Below the pieces are notes generated by a model. It was not told the DNA's origin. It made no database searches and saw only the letters and a program-made list of their open reading frames with translations. Of a stretch of 64,000 nt of DNA, positions 54,112-63,074 are shown piece by piece. Both the position numbers and the translations under genes were made by a program. Location: contig NZ_LIUT01000008.1 of the NCBI RefSeq assembly GCF_001277345.1, forward strand, positions 787,819 through 851,818, in the 5' to 3' direction. Source of the stretch: Paenibacillus solani. Lineage in GTDB: Bacteria > Bacillota > Bacilli > Paenibacillales > Paenibacillaceae. Positions within the stretch are counted from its first letter, which is position 1. Every line of letters starts with the position of its first letter.

Positions 54112-54654
54112 ATGGCAGCAAGAATGAAAGAACGTTTTCTGAACGAAGTAACTCCTGCTCTGATGCAGAAGTTTAGCTATAAAACAGTAATGCAAGTACC
54201 AAAAATCGAGAAGGTTGTCATCAACATGGGTGTTGGTGAAGCTGTAGCTAACTCGAAAGTGCTTGATTCTGCTGTGAACGACATGCAGCTGATCGCTGGT
54301 CAAAAGCCGGTTATCACTCGTGCGAAGAAATCCATCGCTGGATTCAAACTGCGTGAGAACATGCCGATCGGTGTGAAGGTAACACTGCGCGGTGAGCGTA
54401 TGTACTACTTCCTCGACAAGCTGTTCAACGTTACACTTCCACGTGTACGTGACTTCCAAGGCGTGTCCACCAAAGCATTTGACGGACGCGGTAACTATAC
54501 GCTCGGTCTGAAAGAGCAACTCATTTTCCCTGAAGTTGAGTATGACAAAGTAGATAAGGTTCGCGGTATGGACATCGTTTTCGTAACGACTGCTAAAACC
54601 GACGAAGAGTCCCGTGAGCTGCTCGCTCAACTGGGAATGCCTTTCGCGAAATAA
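54112..54654 (+). CDS. rplE: Ribosomal protein uL5
   Basis: 180 residues: IEKVVINMGVGEAVANSK, GQKPVITRAKKSIAGFKLRE and RVRDFQGVSTKAFDGRGNYT. It binds 5S rRNA in the central protuberance. AAAGGAGG precedes the ATG. Confidence 0.98.
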   Translation: MAARMKERFLNEVTPALMQKFSYKTVMQVPKIEKVVINMGVGEAVANSKVLDSAVNDMQLIAGQKPVITRAKKSIAGFKLRENMPIGVKVTLRGERMYYFLDKLFNVTLPRVRDFQGVSTKAFDGRGNYTLGLKEQLIFPEVEYDKVDKVRGMDIVFVTTAKTDEESRELLAQLGMPFAK

Positions 54655-54701
54655 GACGGTTGATCCTTTTCTCCGAAACTATTTAGGAGGTGTCAGGCTA
54701 A

Positions 54702-54887
54702 GTGGCAAAAACTTCGATGAAAGTTAAACAACAACGTACACCTAAGTTTAAAGTGCGGGCTTATACCCGTTGTGAACGTTGTGGTCGCCCACATTCGGTA
54801 CTGCAGAAGTTTAAAATTTGCAGAATTTGTTTCCGTGAATTAGCTTATAAAGGCCAGATTCCTGGCGTGAAAAAAGCAAGCTGGTAA
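54702..54887 (+). CDS. rpsZ: Ribosomal protein uS14, zinc-binding type Z
   Basis: 61 residues, the short form with two CxxC pairs (CERCGRPH and CRICFREL) that bind zinc. It ends GQIPGVKKASW. The start is GTG 54702 with AGGAGGTG upstream. A zinc-free paralog may lie elsewhere, as in B. subtilis. Confidence 0.97.
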   Translation: MAKTSMKVKQQRTPKFKVRAYTRCERCGRPHSVLQKFKICRICFRELAYKGQIPGVKKASW

Positions 54888-54920
54888 GAAGTTTATAAAC
54901 GGGAAGGAGGTTTATCCTAC

Positions 54921-55319
54921 ATGACTATGTCCGATCCAATTGCAGATATGCTAACTCGTATTCGTAATGCGAACACGGTTCGCCACGAAACAGTAGAAAT
55001 GCCTGCTTCGACGATTAAAAAGCAAATCGCAGACATCTTGAAGCGTGAAGGCTTCATTCGTGATGCGGAGTTTGTAGAAGATAATAAACAAGGGATCATT
55101 CGTTTGTTCCTGAAATATGGTTCCAACAACGAACGTGTAATTACAGGTCTGAAAAGAATCAGCAAACCAGGTCTTCGCGTTTACACGAAGAGCAATGAAG
55201 TACCTCGTGTACTTGGTGGTTTGGGTATCGCGATCATCTCCACTTCCAAGGGAGTTATGACCGACAAAGAAGCTCGTCAATCCAAAGCCGGCGGAGAAGT
55301 TCTCTGCTACGTATGGTAA
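54921..55319 (+). CDS. rpsH: Ribosomal protein uS8
   Basis: 132 residues: DPIADMLTRIRNANTVRHE, KRISKPGLRVYTKSNEVP and the C-terminal SKAGGEVLCYVW. ATG 54921 is favoured over 54927 by distance from GGAAGGAGG. Confidence 0.97.
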   Translation: MTMSDPIADMLTRIRNANTVRHETVEMPASTIKKQIADILKREGFIRDAEFVEDNKQGIIRLFLKYGSNNERVITGLKRISKPGLRVYTKSNEVPRVLGGLGIAIISTSKGVMTDKEARQSKAGGEVLCYVW

Positions 55320-55348
55320 TCAACGTCACAAGATAGGAGGTGTAATGA

Positions 55349-55891
55349 ATGTCCCGTATTGGTCGTAAACCAATTGCTATTCCAAACGGTGTGGAAGTCA
55401 CACTGGATAACACTGTAATCACTGTAAAAGGCCCTAAAGGTACCCTGACTCGTGAATTGCATAAAGACATGCAAATTACAGTAGAAAACAACGAGATCAA
55501 TGTTGTTCGTCCTTCCGACAACAAAACACATCGCTCTCTTCACGGCACGACCCGCAGCGTTGTCTCAAATATGGTCAGCGGTGTAACTGAAGGATTCTCG
55601 AAAAACCTTGAGTTGGTCGGTGTCGGATACCGTGCAAGCAAATCCGGAGATAAAATCGTTCTGAACGTGGGTTACTCCCACCCAGTTGAAATTACACCGG
55701 AGCCTGGTATTGAATTTGAAGTACCAGTTAATACGAAAATCACGGTTCGTGGTATCGATAAAGAGCGTGTGGGTGCATACGCTGCTAAGATTCGTTCCGT
55801 ACGTGAGCCTGAGCCTTACAAAGGTAAAGGGATTAAATACGAAGGTGAACGCATTATCCGTAAGGAAGGTAAAGCTGGTAAGAAGAAGTAA
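55349..55891 (+). CDS. rplF: Ribosomal protein uL6
   Basis: 180 residues: SRIGRKPIAIPNGVEVTL, KGPKGTLTREL and the C-terminal rRNA-binding EPYKGKGIKYEGERIIRKEG. AGGAGGTG precedes the ATG. Confidence 0.98.
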   Translation: MSRIGRKPIAIPNGVEVTLDNTVITVKGPKGTLTRELHKDMQITVENNEINVVRPSDNKTHRSLHGTTRSVVSNMVSGVTEGFSKNLELVGVGYRASKSGDKIVLNVGYSHPVEITPEPGIEFEVPVNTKITVRGIDKERVGAYAAKIRSVREPEPYKGKGIKYEGERIIRKEGKAGKKK

Positions 55892-56003
55892 GGTTAGCTG
55901 ACCGGGATTTCGCCTGGTGGATAACTTGCCTCTTCTCCCATACTTACCCGATGCGTCTAAAAGTGAAGCTCTTGAGGCAAAACTGAAGGGAGGAAATGGA
56001 AGC

Positions 56004-56372
56004 ATGATCACGAAACAAGACAAAAACAAAGCTCGCCTAAAAAGACACCTGCGTGTCCGTAAGAAAATCCAGGGCACTGCAGAACGTCCACGTCTGAACG
56101 TGTTCCGTTCTTCGAAACACATCTATGCTCAATTGATCGACGACGTGGCTGGCGTGACTTTGGCATCAGCTTCTACGCTGGACAAAGAACTGGCTAGCGA
56201 CATTAAGAACGGCGGAAGCGTTGAAGCCGCTCGTAAAGTCGGCGAACTCGTTGCAAAACGTGCAGCAGACAAAGGTCATAAATCGATCGTATTCGATCGT
56301 GGCGGATACTTGTACCATGGACGTATTCAAGCACTTGCAGAAGCAGCTCGCGAAGCAGGCCTTGAATTCTAA
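56004..56372 (+). CDS. rplR: Ribosomal protein uL18
   Basis: 122 residues: KNKARLKRHLRVRKKIQGTA, RPRLNVFRSSKHIYAQLID and DRGGYLYHGRIQALAEAARE. It binds 5S rRNA. ATG 56004 has AAGGGAGG upstream; the frame is open earlier, in the rplF-rplR gap, but without homology. Confidence 0.97.
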   Translation: MITKQDKNKARLKRHLRVRKKIQGTAERPRLNVFRSSKHIYAQLIDDVAGVTLASASTLDKELASDIKNGGSVEAARKVGELVAKRAADKGHKSIVFDRGGYLYHGRIQALAEAAREAGLEF

Positions 56373-56398
56373 GATATTTTCAAAAGGAGGTAAACGAC

Positions 56399-56896
56399 TT
56401 GCGTATAGATCCTAACACTTTAGAACTGACTGAAAGAGTTGTAAACATTAACCGCGTTGCTAAAGTTGTAAAAGGCGGACGTCGCTTTAGCTTTAGTGCA
56501 CTGGTAGTTGTCGGTGATGGCAAAGGTTGGGTAGGAGCAGGTATCGGTAAAGCAGGCGAAGTACCGGATGCAATCCGCAAAGGTATTGAAGATGCTAAGA
56601 AGAACCTGATTCACATTCCACTCGTTGGAACAACTATCCCTCACCTCGTAACAGGTCACTTCGGAGCAGGCCGCGTATTATTGAAGCCAGCATCTGAAGG
56701 TACTGGGGTTATCGCTGGCGGACCGGTTCGTGCAGTACTCGAGCTGGCTGGCGTTGGCGACATTTTGACAAAATCTCTAGGTTCTTCGAACTCCATGAAC
56801 ATGGTCAATGCGACTTTGGAAGGGTTGTCCCGTCTGAAGCGTGTTGAAGAAGTTGCCAAGCTTCGCGGCAAATCCGTCGAAGAGCTGTTGGGTTAA
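56399..56896 (+). CDS. rpsE: Ribosomal protein uS5
   Basis: 165 residues: ERVVNINRVAKVVKGGRRFS, the dsRNA-binding GDGKGWVGAGIGKAGEVPDA and RAVLELAGVGDILTKSLGS. The spectinomycin loop appears wild type. The start is TTG 56399 with AAAGGAGG upstream. Confidence 0.97.
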   Translation: MRIDPNTLELTERVVNINRVAKVVKGGRRFSFSALVVVGDGKGWVGAGIGKAGEVPDAIRKGIEDAKKNLIHIPLVGTTIPHLVTGHFGAGRVLLKPASEGTGVIAGGPVRAVLELAGVGDILTKSLGSSNSMNMVNATLEGLSRLKRVEEVAKLRGKSVEELLG

Positions 56897-56908
56897 GGAG
56901 GGAATCTC

Positions 56909-57094
56909 ATGGCTAAACTTGAAATCACCCTCGTACGCAGCGTGATTGGTCGTCCAGAGGATCAGCGTGCAACCGTGAAAACACTCGGACTTCGCAAAAT
57001 CAACCATTCCGTGGTACAGAGCGACAACGCTGCAATTCGCGGAATGATCAAGAAAGTAAATCACCTGGTTTCTGTTAAAGAAATCGAAGGTTAA
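56909..57094 (+). CDS. rpmD: Ribosomal protein uL30
   Basis: 61 residues: KLEITLVRSVIGRPEDQRAT and LGLRKINHSVVQSDNAAIRG. AAGGAGGG precedes the ATG, 12 bp after rpsE. Confidence 0.97.
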   Translation: MAKLEITLVRSVIGRPEDQRATVKTLGLRKINHSVVQSDNAAIRGMIKKVNHLVSVKEIEG

Positions 57095-57140
57095 TCCCGG
57101 GCAGGTTGTTCCCGGATATATTAAGGAGGTGCAACGAACG

Positions 57141-57581
57141 ATGAAGTTACATGAGCTGAGCCCAGCACCTGGATCCCGCAAAGAACGCAAACGCGTTGGA
57201 CGCGGTACAAGTAGCGGTACGGGTAAAACATCGGGTCGCGGTCACAAAGGACAAAACTCTCGTTCCGGCGGTGGTGTACGTCCGGGCTTCGAGGGTGGAC
57301 AGAACCCATTATATCGTCGTCTACCGAAGCGTGGTTTTACCAACCCAACTCGGAAAGAGTACGCTATTGTGAACATCGAGGATCTTAACAGCTTTGCAGC
57401 AGGTACTGAAGTGACTCCAGAAGTTTTGGTTGAGAGCGGTATTGTTAACAATACAAAGAGCGGAATCAAAATTCTTGGCAACGGTGAGGTTACCGTTTCT
57501 TTGACTGTAAAAGCTAATAAGTTTTCTCAATCTGCGGTAGAGAAGATCGAGGCTGCCGGCGGTAAAACCGAGGTGATCTAA
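57141..57581 (+). CDS. rplO: Ribosomal protein uL15
   Basis: 146 residues: MKLHELSPAPGSRKERKRVG, the glycine-rich SGTGKTSGRGHKGQNSRSGG and GGQNPLYRRLPKRGF. ATG 57141 has AAGGAGGTG upstream. Its TAA overlaps the secY ATG. Confidence 0.97.
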   Translation: MKLHELSPAPGSRKERKRVGRGTSSGTGKTSGRGHKGQNSRSGGGVRPGFEGGQNPLYRRLPKRGFTNPTRKEYAIVNIEDLNSFAAGTEVTPEVLVESGIVNNTKSGIKILGNGEVTVSLTVKANKFSQSAVEKIEAAGGKTEVI

Positions 57582-58882
57582 TGTTTAAGACCCTGAAAAA
57601 TATATGGCGTGTCGAGGAGCTTCGCAAGCGGATCGTGTTCACTTTGTTCGTTCTGATCATTTTCCGTCTTGGATCATTTGTTCCGGTTCCCGGTGTTAAC
57701 AAAGATGTTTTCACACAGACGAATCAGGCAGGTAATGAGTTGTTCGGTCTTCTTAACACGTTCTCGGGAGGCGCGTTATCGCAATTTTCGATCTTCGCCC
57801 TTTCGATATTTCCATATATTACTTCGTCCATTATCGTGCAGTTATTGTCGATGGACGTCATTCCGAAGTTTACGGAATGGAACAAACAAGGGGAACACGG
57901 GAAGAAGCAGTTGGCTCAAGTTACTCGTTATGGTACGGTAATATTGGGTTTGATTCAGGCATTTGGCATGTCCATCGGTTTTAACCGTATATATGGGATG
58001 GAGATGGTGCCTGGAGCAACTTTTATTGATTTCGTTGTGATCGCGATCGTTCTTACTGCCGGTACATCATTCTTGATGTGGCTCGGTGAACAGATTACGG
58101 AACGCGGAATCGGTAACGGTATTTCGATCATTATCTTTGCTGGTATCGCTGCTGGTATTCCTATGCACATTCGGACAACGATTGAATCGAACTTCATTCA
58201 GAGTGATCAAGTGTTCATGAACATTCTGAAGGGTGTGATCATCCTTCTGATTTTGATTCTGATCATTACCGGTGTTGTATTCATTCAGCAAGCTATCCGT
58301 AAAATTCCGGTTCAATATGCGAAGCGTGTTGTCGGAAACAAAATGTACGGCGGACAGAACACACACATTCCGCTTAAGATTAACGGAGCAGGCGTTATTC
58401 CGGTAATCTTCGCAATGTCGCTGCTTCAATTCCCGGTCATTTTGGCAAGCTTCTGGTTGGATACACAGGGTTGGGCAAAATGGATTACAGAGAATCTTGC
58501 TTATGACAGCGCGCTTGGAATGATACTGTATGTACTCATGATCATTGGTTTCACATTCTTCTACACCTTCGTGCAGATGAACCCGAACCAAATGGCTGAT
58601 AATATGAAGAAGAACGGCGGCTATGTACCGGGCATTCGTCCTGGTAAAGCAACCGAGAAGTATCTGACTCGGGTTATGACCCGTCTGACCATGACAGGGG
58701 CTTTGTTCCTGGCCGTGATCTCTATACTTCCGGTATTCTTCGGATCGCTTGCAGGTCTTCCACGTACGGTTCAGATCGGTGGTACATCAATCTTGATCGT
58801 AGTCGGTGTTGCACTGGATACGATGAAGCAGATCGAGAGCCAGTTGATCAAACGTCATTACAAAGGTTTTATCAATAAATAG
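57581..58882 (+). CDS. secY: SecY, preprotein translocase channel
   Basis: 433 residues with ten membrane segments. SecY marks include FSGGALSQFSIFALSIFPYI, VIVLTAGTSFLMWLGEQITE and RGIGNGISIIIFAG, then RMNPNQMADNMKKNGGYVPG-like cytosolic loop residues near 330. It pairs with SecE (29566) and SecG. Coupled to rplO by TAATG. Confidence 0.97.
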   Translation: MFKTLKNIWRVEELRKRIVFTLFVLIIFRLGSFVPVPGVNKDVFTQTNQAGNELFGLLNTFSGGALSQFSIFALSIFPYITSSIIVQLLSMDVIPKFTEWNKQGEHGKKQLAQVTRYGTVILGLIQAFGMSIGFNRIYGMEMVPGATFIDFVVIAIVLTAGTSFLMWLGEQITERGIGNGISIIIFAGIAAGIPMHIRTTIESNFIQSDQVFMNILKGVIILLILILIITGVVFIQQAIRKIPVQYAKRVVGNKMYGGQNTHIPLKINGAGVIPVIFAMSLLQFPVILASFWLDTQGWAKWITENLAYDSALGMILYVLMIIGFTFFYTFVQMNPNQMADNMKKNGGYVPGIRPGKATEKYLTRVMTRLTMTGALFLAVISILPVFFGSLAGLPRTVQIGGTSILIVVGVALDTMKQIESQLIKRHYKGFINK

Positions 58883-58973
58883 GCGATAGGTTCCGGCAAG
58901 TGGTCTGCATCGCTTTCCGGCGCCTATTGTGTTGTTCATGGTAGTCAAAGCCAAGGGGAGGAAGTGACGTAAG

Positions 58974-59618
58974 GTGAACATCTTATTCATGGGCCCTCCT
59001 GGAGCAGGAAAAGGAACACAAGCAGAGAATATCGTGAATGAATTCGGCATTCCTCATATTTCAACAGGCGATGCATTTCGTCTGGCGATTAAACAAGGAA
59101 CTCCCATTGGGATTAAAGCGAAGGAATTTATGGATCAGGGTCTGCTGGTACCGGATGACGTAACGATTGGTATTGTGGAAGAGCGTCTGCAGCAGTCCGA
59201 TTGCGAAAAAGGTTTTTTATTGGATGGCTTTCCAAGAACCCTTTCGCAAGCGGAAGCGCTGGATGATATTCTGGCCCGCTTGAATACTGGTCTTGATCAC
59301 GTCATCAACCTGAAAGTCGATCGCGAGAAGCTTCTGGCACGCCTTACCGGCCGCCGGATTTGCAAGAATTGCGGTTCGACTTATCATGTGATCTTTAATC
59401 CTCCTAAACAGGAAGGCATTTGTGATAAATGCGGCGGCGAATTGTACCAACGCTCCGATGATAACGAAGAGAGCGTCGGCATTCGTTTAGACGAATATAT
59501 CAACAAAACAGCACCACTCCTCACGTTTTATGAGAAAAAAGGTCTTTTGCGTCAAATCGATGGTGATCAGGAAATTGACGTGGTTTCATCACAAATTGCG
59601 TCTATACTGAGAGGTTAG
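58974..59618 (+). CDS. adk: Adenylate kinase
   Basis: 214 residues. P-loop GPPGAGKGTQ (near 7-16), DGFPRTLSQAE, and a zinc-binding LID with CKNCG and CDKCGG, the Gram-positive form. It interconverts AMP, ADP and ATP. The start is GTG 58974 after GGGGAGG. Confidence 0.97.
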   Translation: MNILFMGPPGAGKGTQAENIVNEFGIPHISTGDAFRLAIKQGTPIGIKAKEFMDQGLLVPDDVTIGIVEERLQQSDCEKGFLLDGFPRTLSQAEALDDILARLNTGLDHVINLKVDREKLLARLTGRRICKNCGSTYHVIFNPPKQEGICDKCGGELYQRSDDNEESVGIRLDEYINKTAPLLTFYEKKGLLRQIDGDQEIDVVSSQIASILRG

Positions 59619-59623
59619 GTATA

Positions 59624-60376
59624 ATGATCATTTGTAAATCCGAAACGGAACTGAGCTTGATGAGAGAAGCAGGTCGAATTGTGGCCGAATGCCACAAACT
59701 TCTTGCCGCTCATGTAGAACCGGGGATTACAACCGGGGAACTGGACCTCATGGCCGACAAGTTCATTCGAAGCCAAGGCGCTGTGCCATCTTTTAAAGGC
59801 TACAACGGATTTCCTTCCAGCATTTGCGCATCAGTCAATGAAGAATTGGTGCATGGATTCCCAGGCAAACGCAAATTAATCGAAGGCGATATCGTTACGT
59901 TTGATATCGGTGCACAGTACCAGGGTTACCATGGTGACTCGGCGTGGACCTACGGAGTAGGAGAAATTTCCGAAGAGGCCCAGCGCCTGCTGGACGTTAC
60001 GGAAGGATCGCTCTATGCTGGACTTGCGCTAATCAAACCCGATGTCCGCTTGTTTACAATCTCTCATGCCATACAGCGCCATATCGAGGATGCAGGTTTC
60101 TCTGTTGTCCGGGAATACGTTGGTCATGGTGTGGGTACTGATCTGCATGAAGATCCGCAAATTCCGAACTATGGGATCCCGGACCGCGGTCCAAGACTCA
60201 AACCGGGCATGGTGCTCGCGATTGAGCCGATGGTCAACGCTGGAAAACGGAATGTCAAGACGCTGGAAGACAACTGGACGGTTGTTACGGTAGATGGCTC
60301 GCTGTGTGCTCACTTTGAGCATACGATTGCAGTCACGGCCGATGGCATGGAAATTTTGACGAAGCTGCCGGAATAG
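59624..60376 (+). CDS. map: Methionine aminopeptidase, type I
   Basis: 250 residues. Metal ligands lie in FDIGAQYQGYHGDSAW, VGHGVGTDLHEDP, LAIEPMVN and FEHTIAVT. It removes the start methionine. No N-terminal zinc-finger extension (type Ia). It begins 5 bp after adk. Confidence 0.97.
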   Translation: MIICKSETELSLMREAGRIVAECHKLLAAHVEPGITTGELDLMADKFIRSQGAVPSFKGYNGFPSSICASVNEELVHGFPGKRKLIEGDIVTFDIGAQYQGYHGDSAWTYGVGEISEEAQRLLDVTEGSLYAGLALIKPDVRLFTISHAIQRHIEDAGFSVVREYVGHGVGTDLHEDPQIPNYGIPDRGPRLKPGMVLAIEPMVNAGKRNVKTLEDNWTVVTVDGSLCAHFEHTIAVTADGMEILTKLPE

Positions 60377-60377
60377 G

Positions 60378-60692
60378 GTGATGAACTTGAATCAGGAAAT
60401 CATGCTGCAACCCGGACAGATCGTTAAGATACTGAAAGGCAGAGATGCCGGACAGTATGCCGTTATCGTTTCGATTGAGGACAGTAGGTTCGTATGGATT
60501 GCGGATGGGGACAAACGCAAGTTTGACGGGGCTAAGAAGAAGAATGTTCTTCATCTGGAACCCCAAGCCCATATCAGCAGTGAGGTCGTAAACAGTTTGC
60601 AAGAAAGCGGTCGGGTCACAAACAGTAAGCTGCGCTTCGTCGTTAGTCGGTTTGTATCCGATAAATCCAAGGCAGATCAGAAAGGAGACTAA
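60378..60692 (+). CDS. KOW-domain RNA-binding protein (L14e-like, YbzG type)
   Basis: 104 residues. PGQIVKILKGRDAGQYAVIVS is a KOW motif near the N terminus and the rest is basic. Its place between map and infA matches B. subtilis ybzG. Its function is not established. The start is unclear: GTG 60378, ATG 60381 or TTG 60387, the last having GGGTGATG at good distance. Confidence 0.88.
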   Translation: MMNLNQEIMLQPGQIVKILKGRDAGQYAVIVSIEDSRFVWIADGDKRKFDGAKKKNVLHLEPQAHISSEVVNSLQESGRVTNSKLRFVVSRFVSDKSKADQKGD

Positions 60693-60694
60693 CT

Positions 60695-60910
60695 GTGGCT
60701 AAAGAAGATGTCATTGAAGTCGAAGGAACGGTTCTAGAGCCGTTGCCGAATGCTACCTTTAAAGTCGAGCTGGAGAATGGTCATCAGATTCTCGCTCACG
60801 TTTCCGGAAAGTTGCGGATGCACTTTATCCGTATTCTCACAGGAGACAAAGTGGTTGTTCAACTCTCGCCGTACGATTTAACTAAAGGTCGTATCACGTA
60901 CCGTAAATAG
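60695..60910 (+). CDS. infA: Translation initiation factor IF-1
   Basis: 71 residues, an S1-type OB fold: EDVIEVEGTVLEPLPNATFK, GHQILAHVSGKLRMHFIRIL and PYDLTKGRITYR. It blocks the A site during initiation. The start is GTG 60695 with AAAGGAG upstream. Confidence 0.98.
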   Translation: MAKEDVIEVEGTVLEPLPNATFKVELENGHQILAHVSGKLRMHFIRILTGDKVVVQLSPYDLTKGRITYRK

Positions 60911-60916
60911 ATTCAA

Positions 60917-61023
60917 GATTCCCCTGGGGAATCAAGGAAAGCTGCGAAGCGGTTTTACTGATGTAAAACTCAGCAGCGGTTACAAACTACTTTAGTTTCG
61001 AAGCTGGTTTTACAACGTAAAAC
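60917..61023 (+). other. Array of four small hairpins between infA and rpmJ
   Basis: Four inverted repeats stand in a row: GATTCCCC/GGGGAATC (60917-60933), GTTTTAC-TGAT-GTAAAAC (60952-60969), AAACTA-CTT-TAGTTT (60984-60998) and GTTTTAC-AAC-GTAAAAC (61007-61023). The second and fourth share the same 7-bp arms. The last ends 4-5 bases before the rpmJ ribosome binding site GAGGAGG. Confidence 0.6.
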
Positions 61024-61041
61024 TACGAGGAGGTAATTAGC

Positions 61042-61155
61042 ATGAAGGTAAGACCTTCTGTAAAGCCTATTTGCGAAAAATGCAAAGTCATTCGCCGCAA
61101 AGGGAACGTAATGGTTATCTGTGAAAATCCTAAGCACAAACAAAAACAAGGTTAA
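61042..61155 (+). CDS. rpmJ: Ribosomal protein bL36
   Basis: 37 residues: MKVRPSVKPICEKCKVIRRK, with CxxC, a third cysteine (MVICEN) and a histidine (PKHKQKQG), so the zinc-binding form. ACGAGGAGG precedes the ATG. Too short for many gene finders but unmistakable by position and sequence. Confidence 0.97.
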   Translation: MKVRPSVKPICEKCKVIRRKGNVMVICENPKHKQKQG

Positions 61156-61175
61156 AGAAGGGGGTGTAGCGTAAA

Positions 61176-61544
61176 ATGGCTCGTATAGCTGGTGTGGATT
61201 TACCACGTGACAAACGCGTTGAGATCGCCTTGACTTACATTTTCGGAATCGGTAAAACGACTTCCCAGAAAGTACTGAAAGAAGCTGGAATCAATGCTGA
61301 CACTCGTGTCCGTGATTTGACAGAAGATGAAGTGAGCAAATTGCGCGAAACGATCGACGGTACGGTTAAGGTAGAAGGTGACCTGCGTCGTGAAATTTCC
61401 TTAAATATTAAACGTCTTACGGAGATCGGCTGCTACCGCGGTATTCGTCACCGTCGTGGACTGCCTGTTCGTGGTCAACGTACTAAAACGAATGCTCGTA
61501 CACGCAAAGGTCCTCGTCGTACCGTAGCGAACAAGAAGAAATAA
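61176..61544 (+). CDS. rpsM: Ribosomal protein uS13
   Basis: 122 residues: ARIAGVDLPRDKRVEIALTY, the H2TH region IKRLTEIGCYRGIRHRRGLP and a basic tail PRRTVANKKK. It contacts tRNA and the 50S subunit. Confidence 0.98.
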   Translation: MARIAGVDLPRDKRVEIALTYIFGIGKTTSQKVLKEAGINADTRVRDLTEDEVSKLRETIDGTVKVEGDLRREISLNIKRLTEIGCYRGIRHRRGLPVRGQRTKTNARTRKGPRRTVANKKK

Positions 61545-61563
61545 GAAAGGGGGATAATAGACA

Positions 61564-61959
61564 ATGGCTAAACCAAAAAAAGTCGTACGTACTAAACGTC
61601 GTGACCGCAAAAATATTGAAAGTGGCGTGGCTCATATCCGCTCCACATTCAACAATACCATCGTAACGATTACGGATCCTCACGGAAACGCGATTTCTTG
61701 GGCAAGCTCCGGCGGCCTTGGATTTAAAGGTTCCCGTAAGTCGACCCCGTTCGCTGCGCAAATGGCTGCTGAAACAGCTGCCAAAGCGGCTATGGAACAC
61801 GGCATGAAAGCGGTGGAAGTCATGGTTAAAGGTCCTGGTGCTGGTCGTGAAGCAGCAATTCGTTCTCTGCAAGCAGCAGGCCTCGAAGTTAACCTGATCA
61901 AAGACGTTACACCAATTCCACATAACGGATGCCGCCCACCAAAACGTCGTCGCGTATAA
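61564..61959 (+). CDS. rpsK: Ribosomal protein uS11
   Basis: 131 residues: GVAHIRSTFNNTIVTITDPH, GFKGSRKSTPFAAQMAAE and the C-terminal DVTPIPHNGCRPPKRRRV. Part of the 30S platform. AAAGGGGG precedes the ATG. Confidence 0.98.
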   Translation: MAKPKKVVRTKRRDRKNIESGVAHIRSTFNNTIVTITDPHGNAISWASSGGLGFKGSRKSTPFAAQMAAETAAKAAMEHGMKAVEVMVKGPGAGREAAIRSLQAAGLEVNLIKDVTPIPHNGCRPPKRRRV

Positions 61960-62093
61960 TGAAGTCATCCTGTTAATGTGGTATAAATCCGTTGCAATCT
62001 GCTAATAATGGTTGTTTAGGCATACTACTACATGGATTACTGGATAAGATGACAGTTTCATATAGGAGCGACGTTTGAAGGAGGGGTACTTGC

Positions 62094-63038
62094 GTGATTG
62101 AAATCGAAAAGCCGAAAATTGAGACCGTTGATGTCAATGAAGAAGGAACGTATGGTAAATTCGTTGTTGAGCCTCTAGAGAGAGGATACGGCACGACGCT
62201 GGGGAACTCGCTTCGCCGCATCTTGTTGTCCTCACTCCCGGGTGCAGCCGTCACATCGATTCAAATCGATGGTGTACTTCATGAATTTTCCACGATTCCG
62301 GGTGTCATGGAAGACGTGACCGAAGTCATCCTGAACCTGAAAGCTTTGTCTCTGAAGATTCATTCCGATGAAGAGAAAGTGTTCGAGATCGATGCGGAGG
62401 GTGAAGGGGTTGTTACTGCTGGTGACATCCGTGCGGATAGTGATGTGGAGATTCTGAATCCGGATCTTCATATTGCAACGCTCGGCCCTGGTGCAAGACT
62501 TCATATGCGTATTTTTGCTAGTCGCGGTCGTGGCTATGTCCAGGCGGATCGGAACAAACGCGATGACCAGCCTATCGGCGTCATTCCCGTCGATTCGATC
62601 TATACTCCGATTAGCCGTGTGAACTACGGAGTGGAAAATACGCGTGTTGGTCAAGTAACCAACTACGATAAGCTGACGCTTGAAATTTGGACGGATGGCA
62701 GCATTCGACCAGAGGAAGCTGTTAGTCTCGGCGCGAAAATCTTGACTGAGCATCTGTTCCTCTTCGTGGGTCTGACCGACGAAGCGAAGGATGCAGAGAT
62801 CATGGTTGAGAAAGAAGAAGACAAGAAAGAAAAAGTGCTTGAAATGACGATCGAAGAGCTGGATCTTTCCGTTCGTTCCTACAACTGCTTGAAACGTGCC
62901 GGCATTAATACGGTACAAGAGCTGACAACGAAAACCGAAGAGGATATGATGAAAGTCCGGAACCTCGGACGCAAATCCTTGGAGGAAGTTCAAGAGAAGC
63001 TCGAAGAGTTGGGCCTGGGACTTCGTACGGAAGAATAG
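62094..63038 (+). CDS. rpoA: RNA polymerase alpha subunit
   Basis: 314 residues. The N-terminal domain (FVVEPLERGYGTTLGNSLRR, LSSLPGAAVTSIQIDG) dimerises and assembles the enzyme. An acidic linker (EKEEDKKEK) leads to the C-terminal domain (LDLSVRSYNCLKRAGINTV, RNLGRKSLEEV) that binds UP elements and activators. The start is GTG 62094 with GAAGGAGGGG upstream. Confidence 0.98.
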   Translation: MIEIEKPKIETVDVNEEGTYGKFVVEPLERGYGTTLGNSLRRILLSSLPGAAVTSIQIDGVLHEFSTIPGVMEDVTEVILNLKALSLKIHSDEEKVFEIDAEGEGVVTAGDIRADSDVEILNPDLHIATLGPGARLHMRIFASRGRGYVQADRNKRDDQPIGVIPVDSIYTPISRVNYGVENTRVGQVTNYDKLTLEIWTDGSIRPEEAVSLGAKILTEHLFLFVGLTDEAKDAEIMVEKEEDKKEKVLEMTIEELDLSVRSYNCLKRAGINTVQELTTKTEEDMMKVRNLGRKSLEEVQEKLEELGLGLRTEE

Positions 63039-63074
63039 CATTCGGCTTAGCTTAGCAAAAGGAGGGAAAAACAC

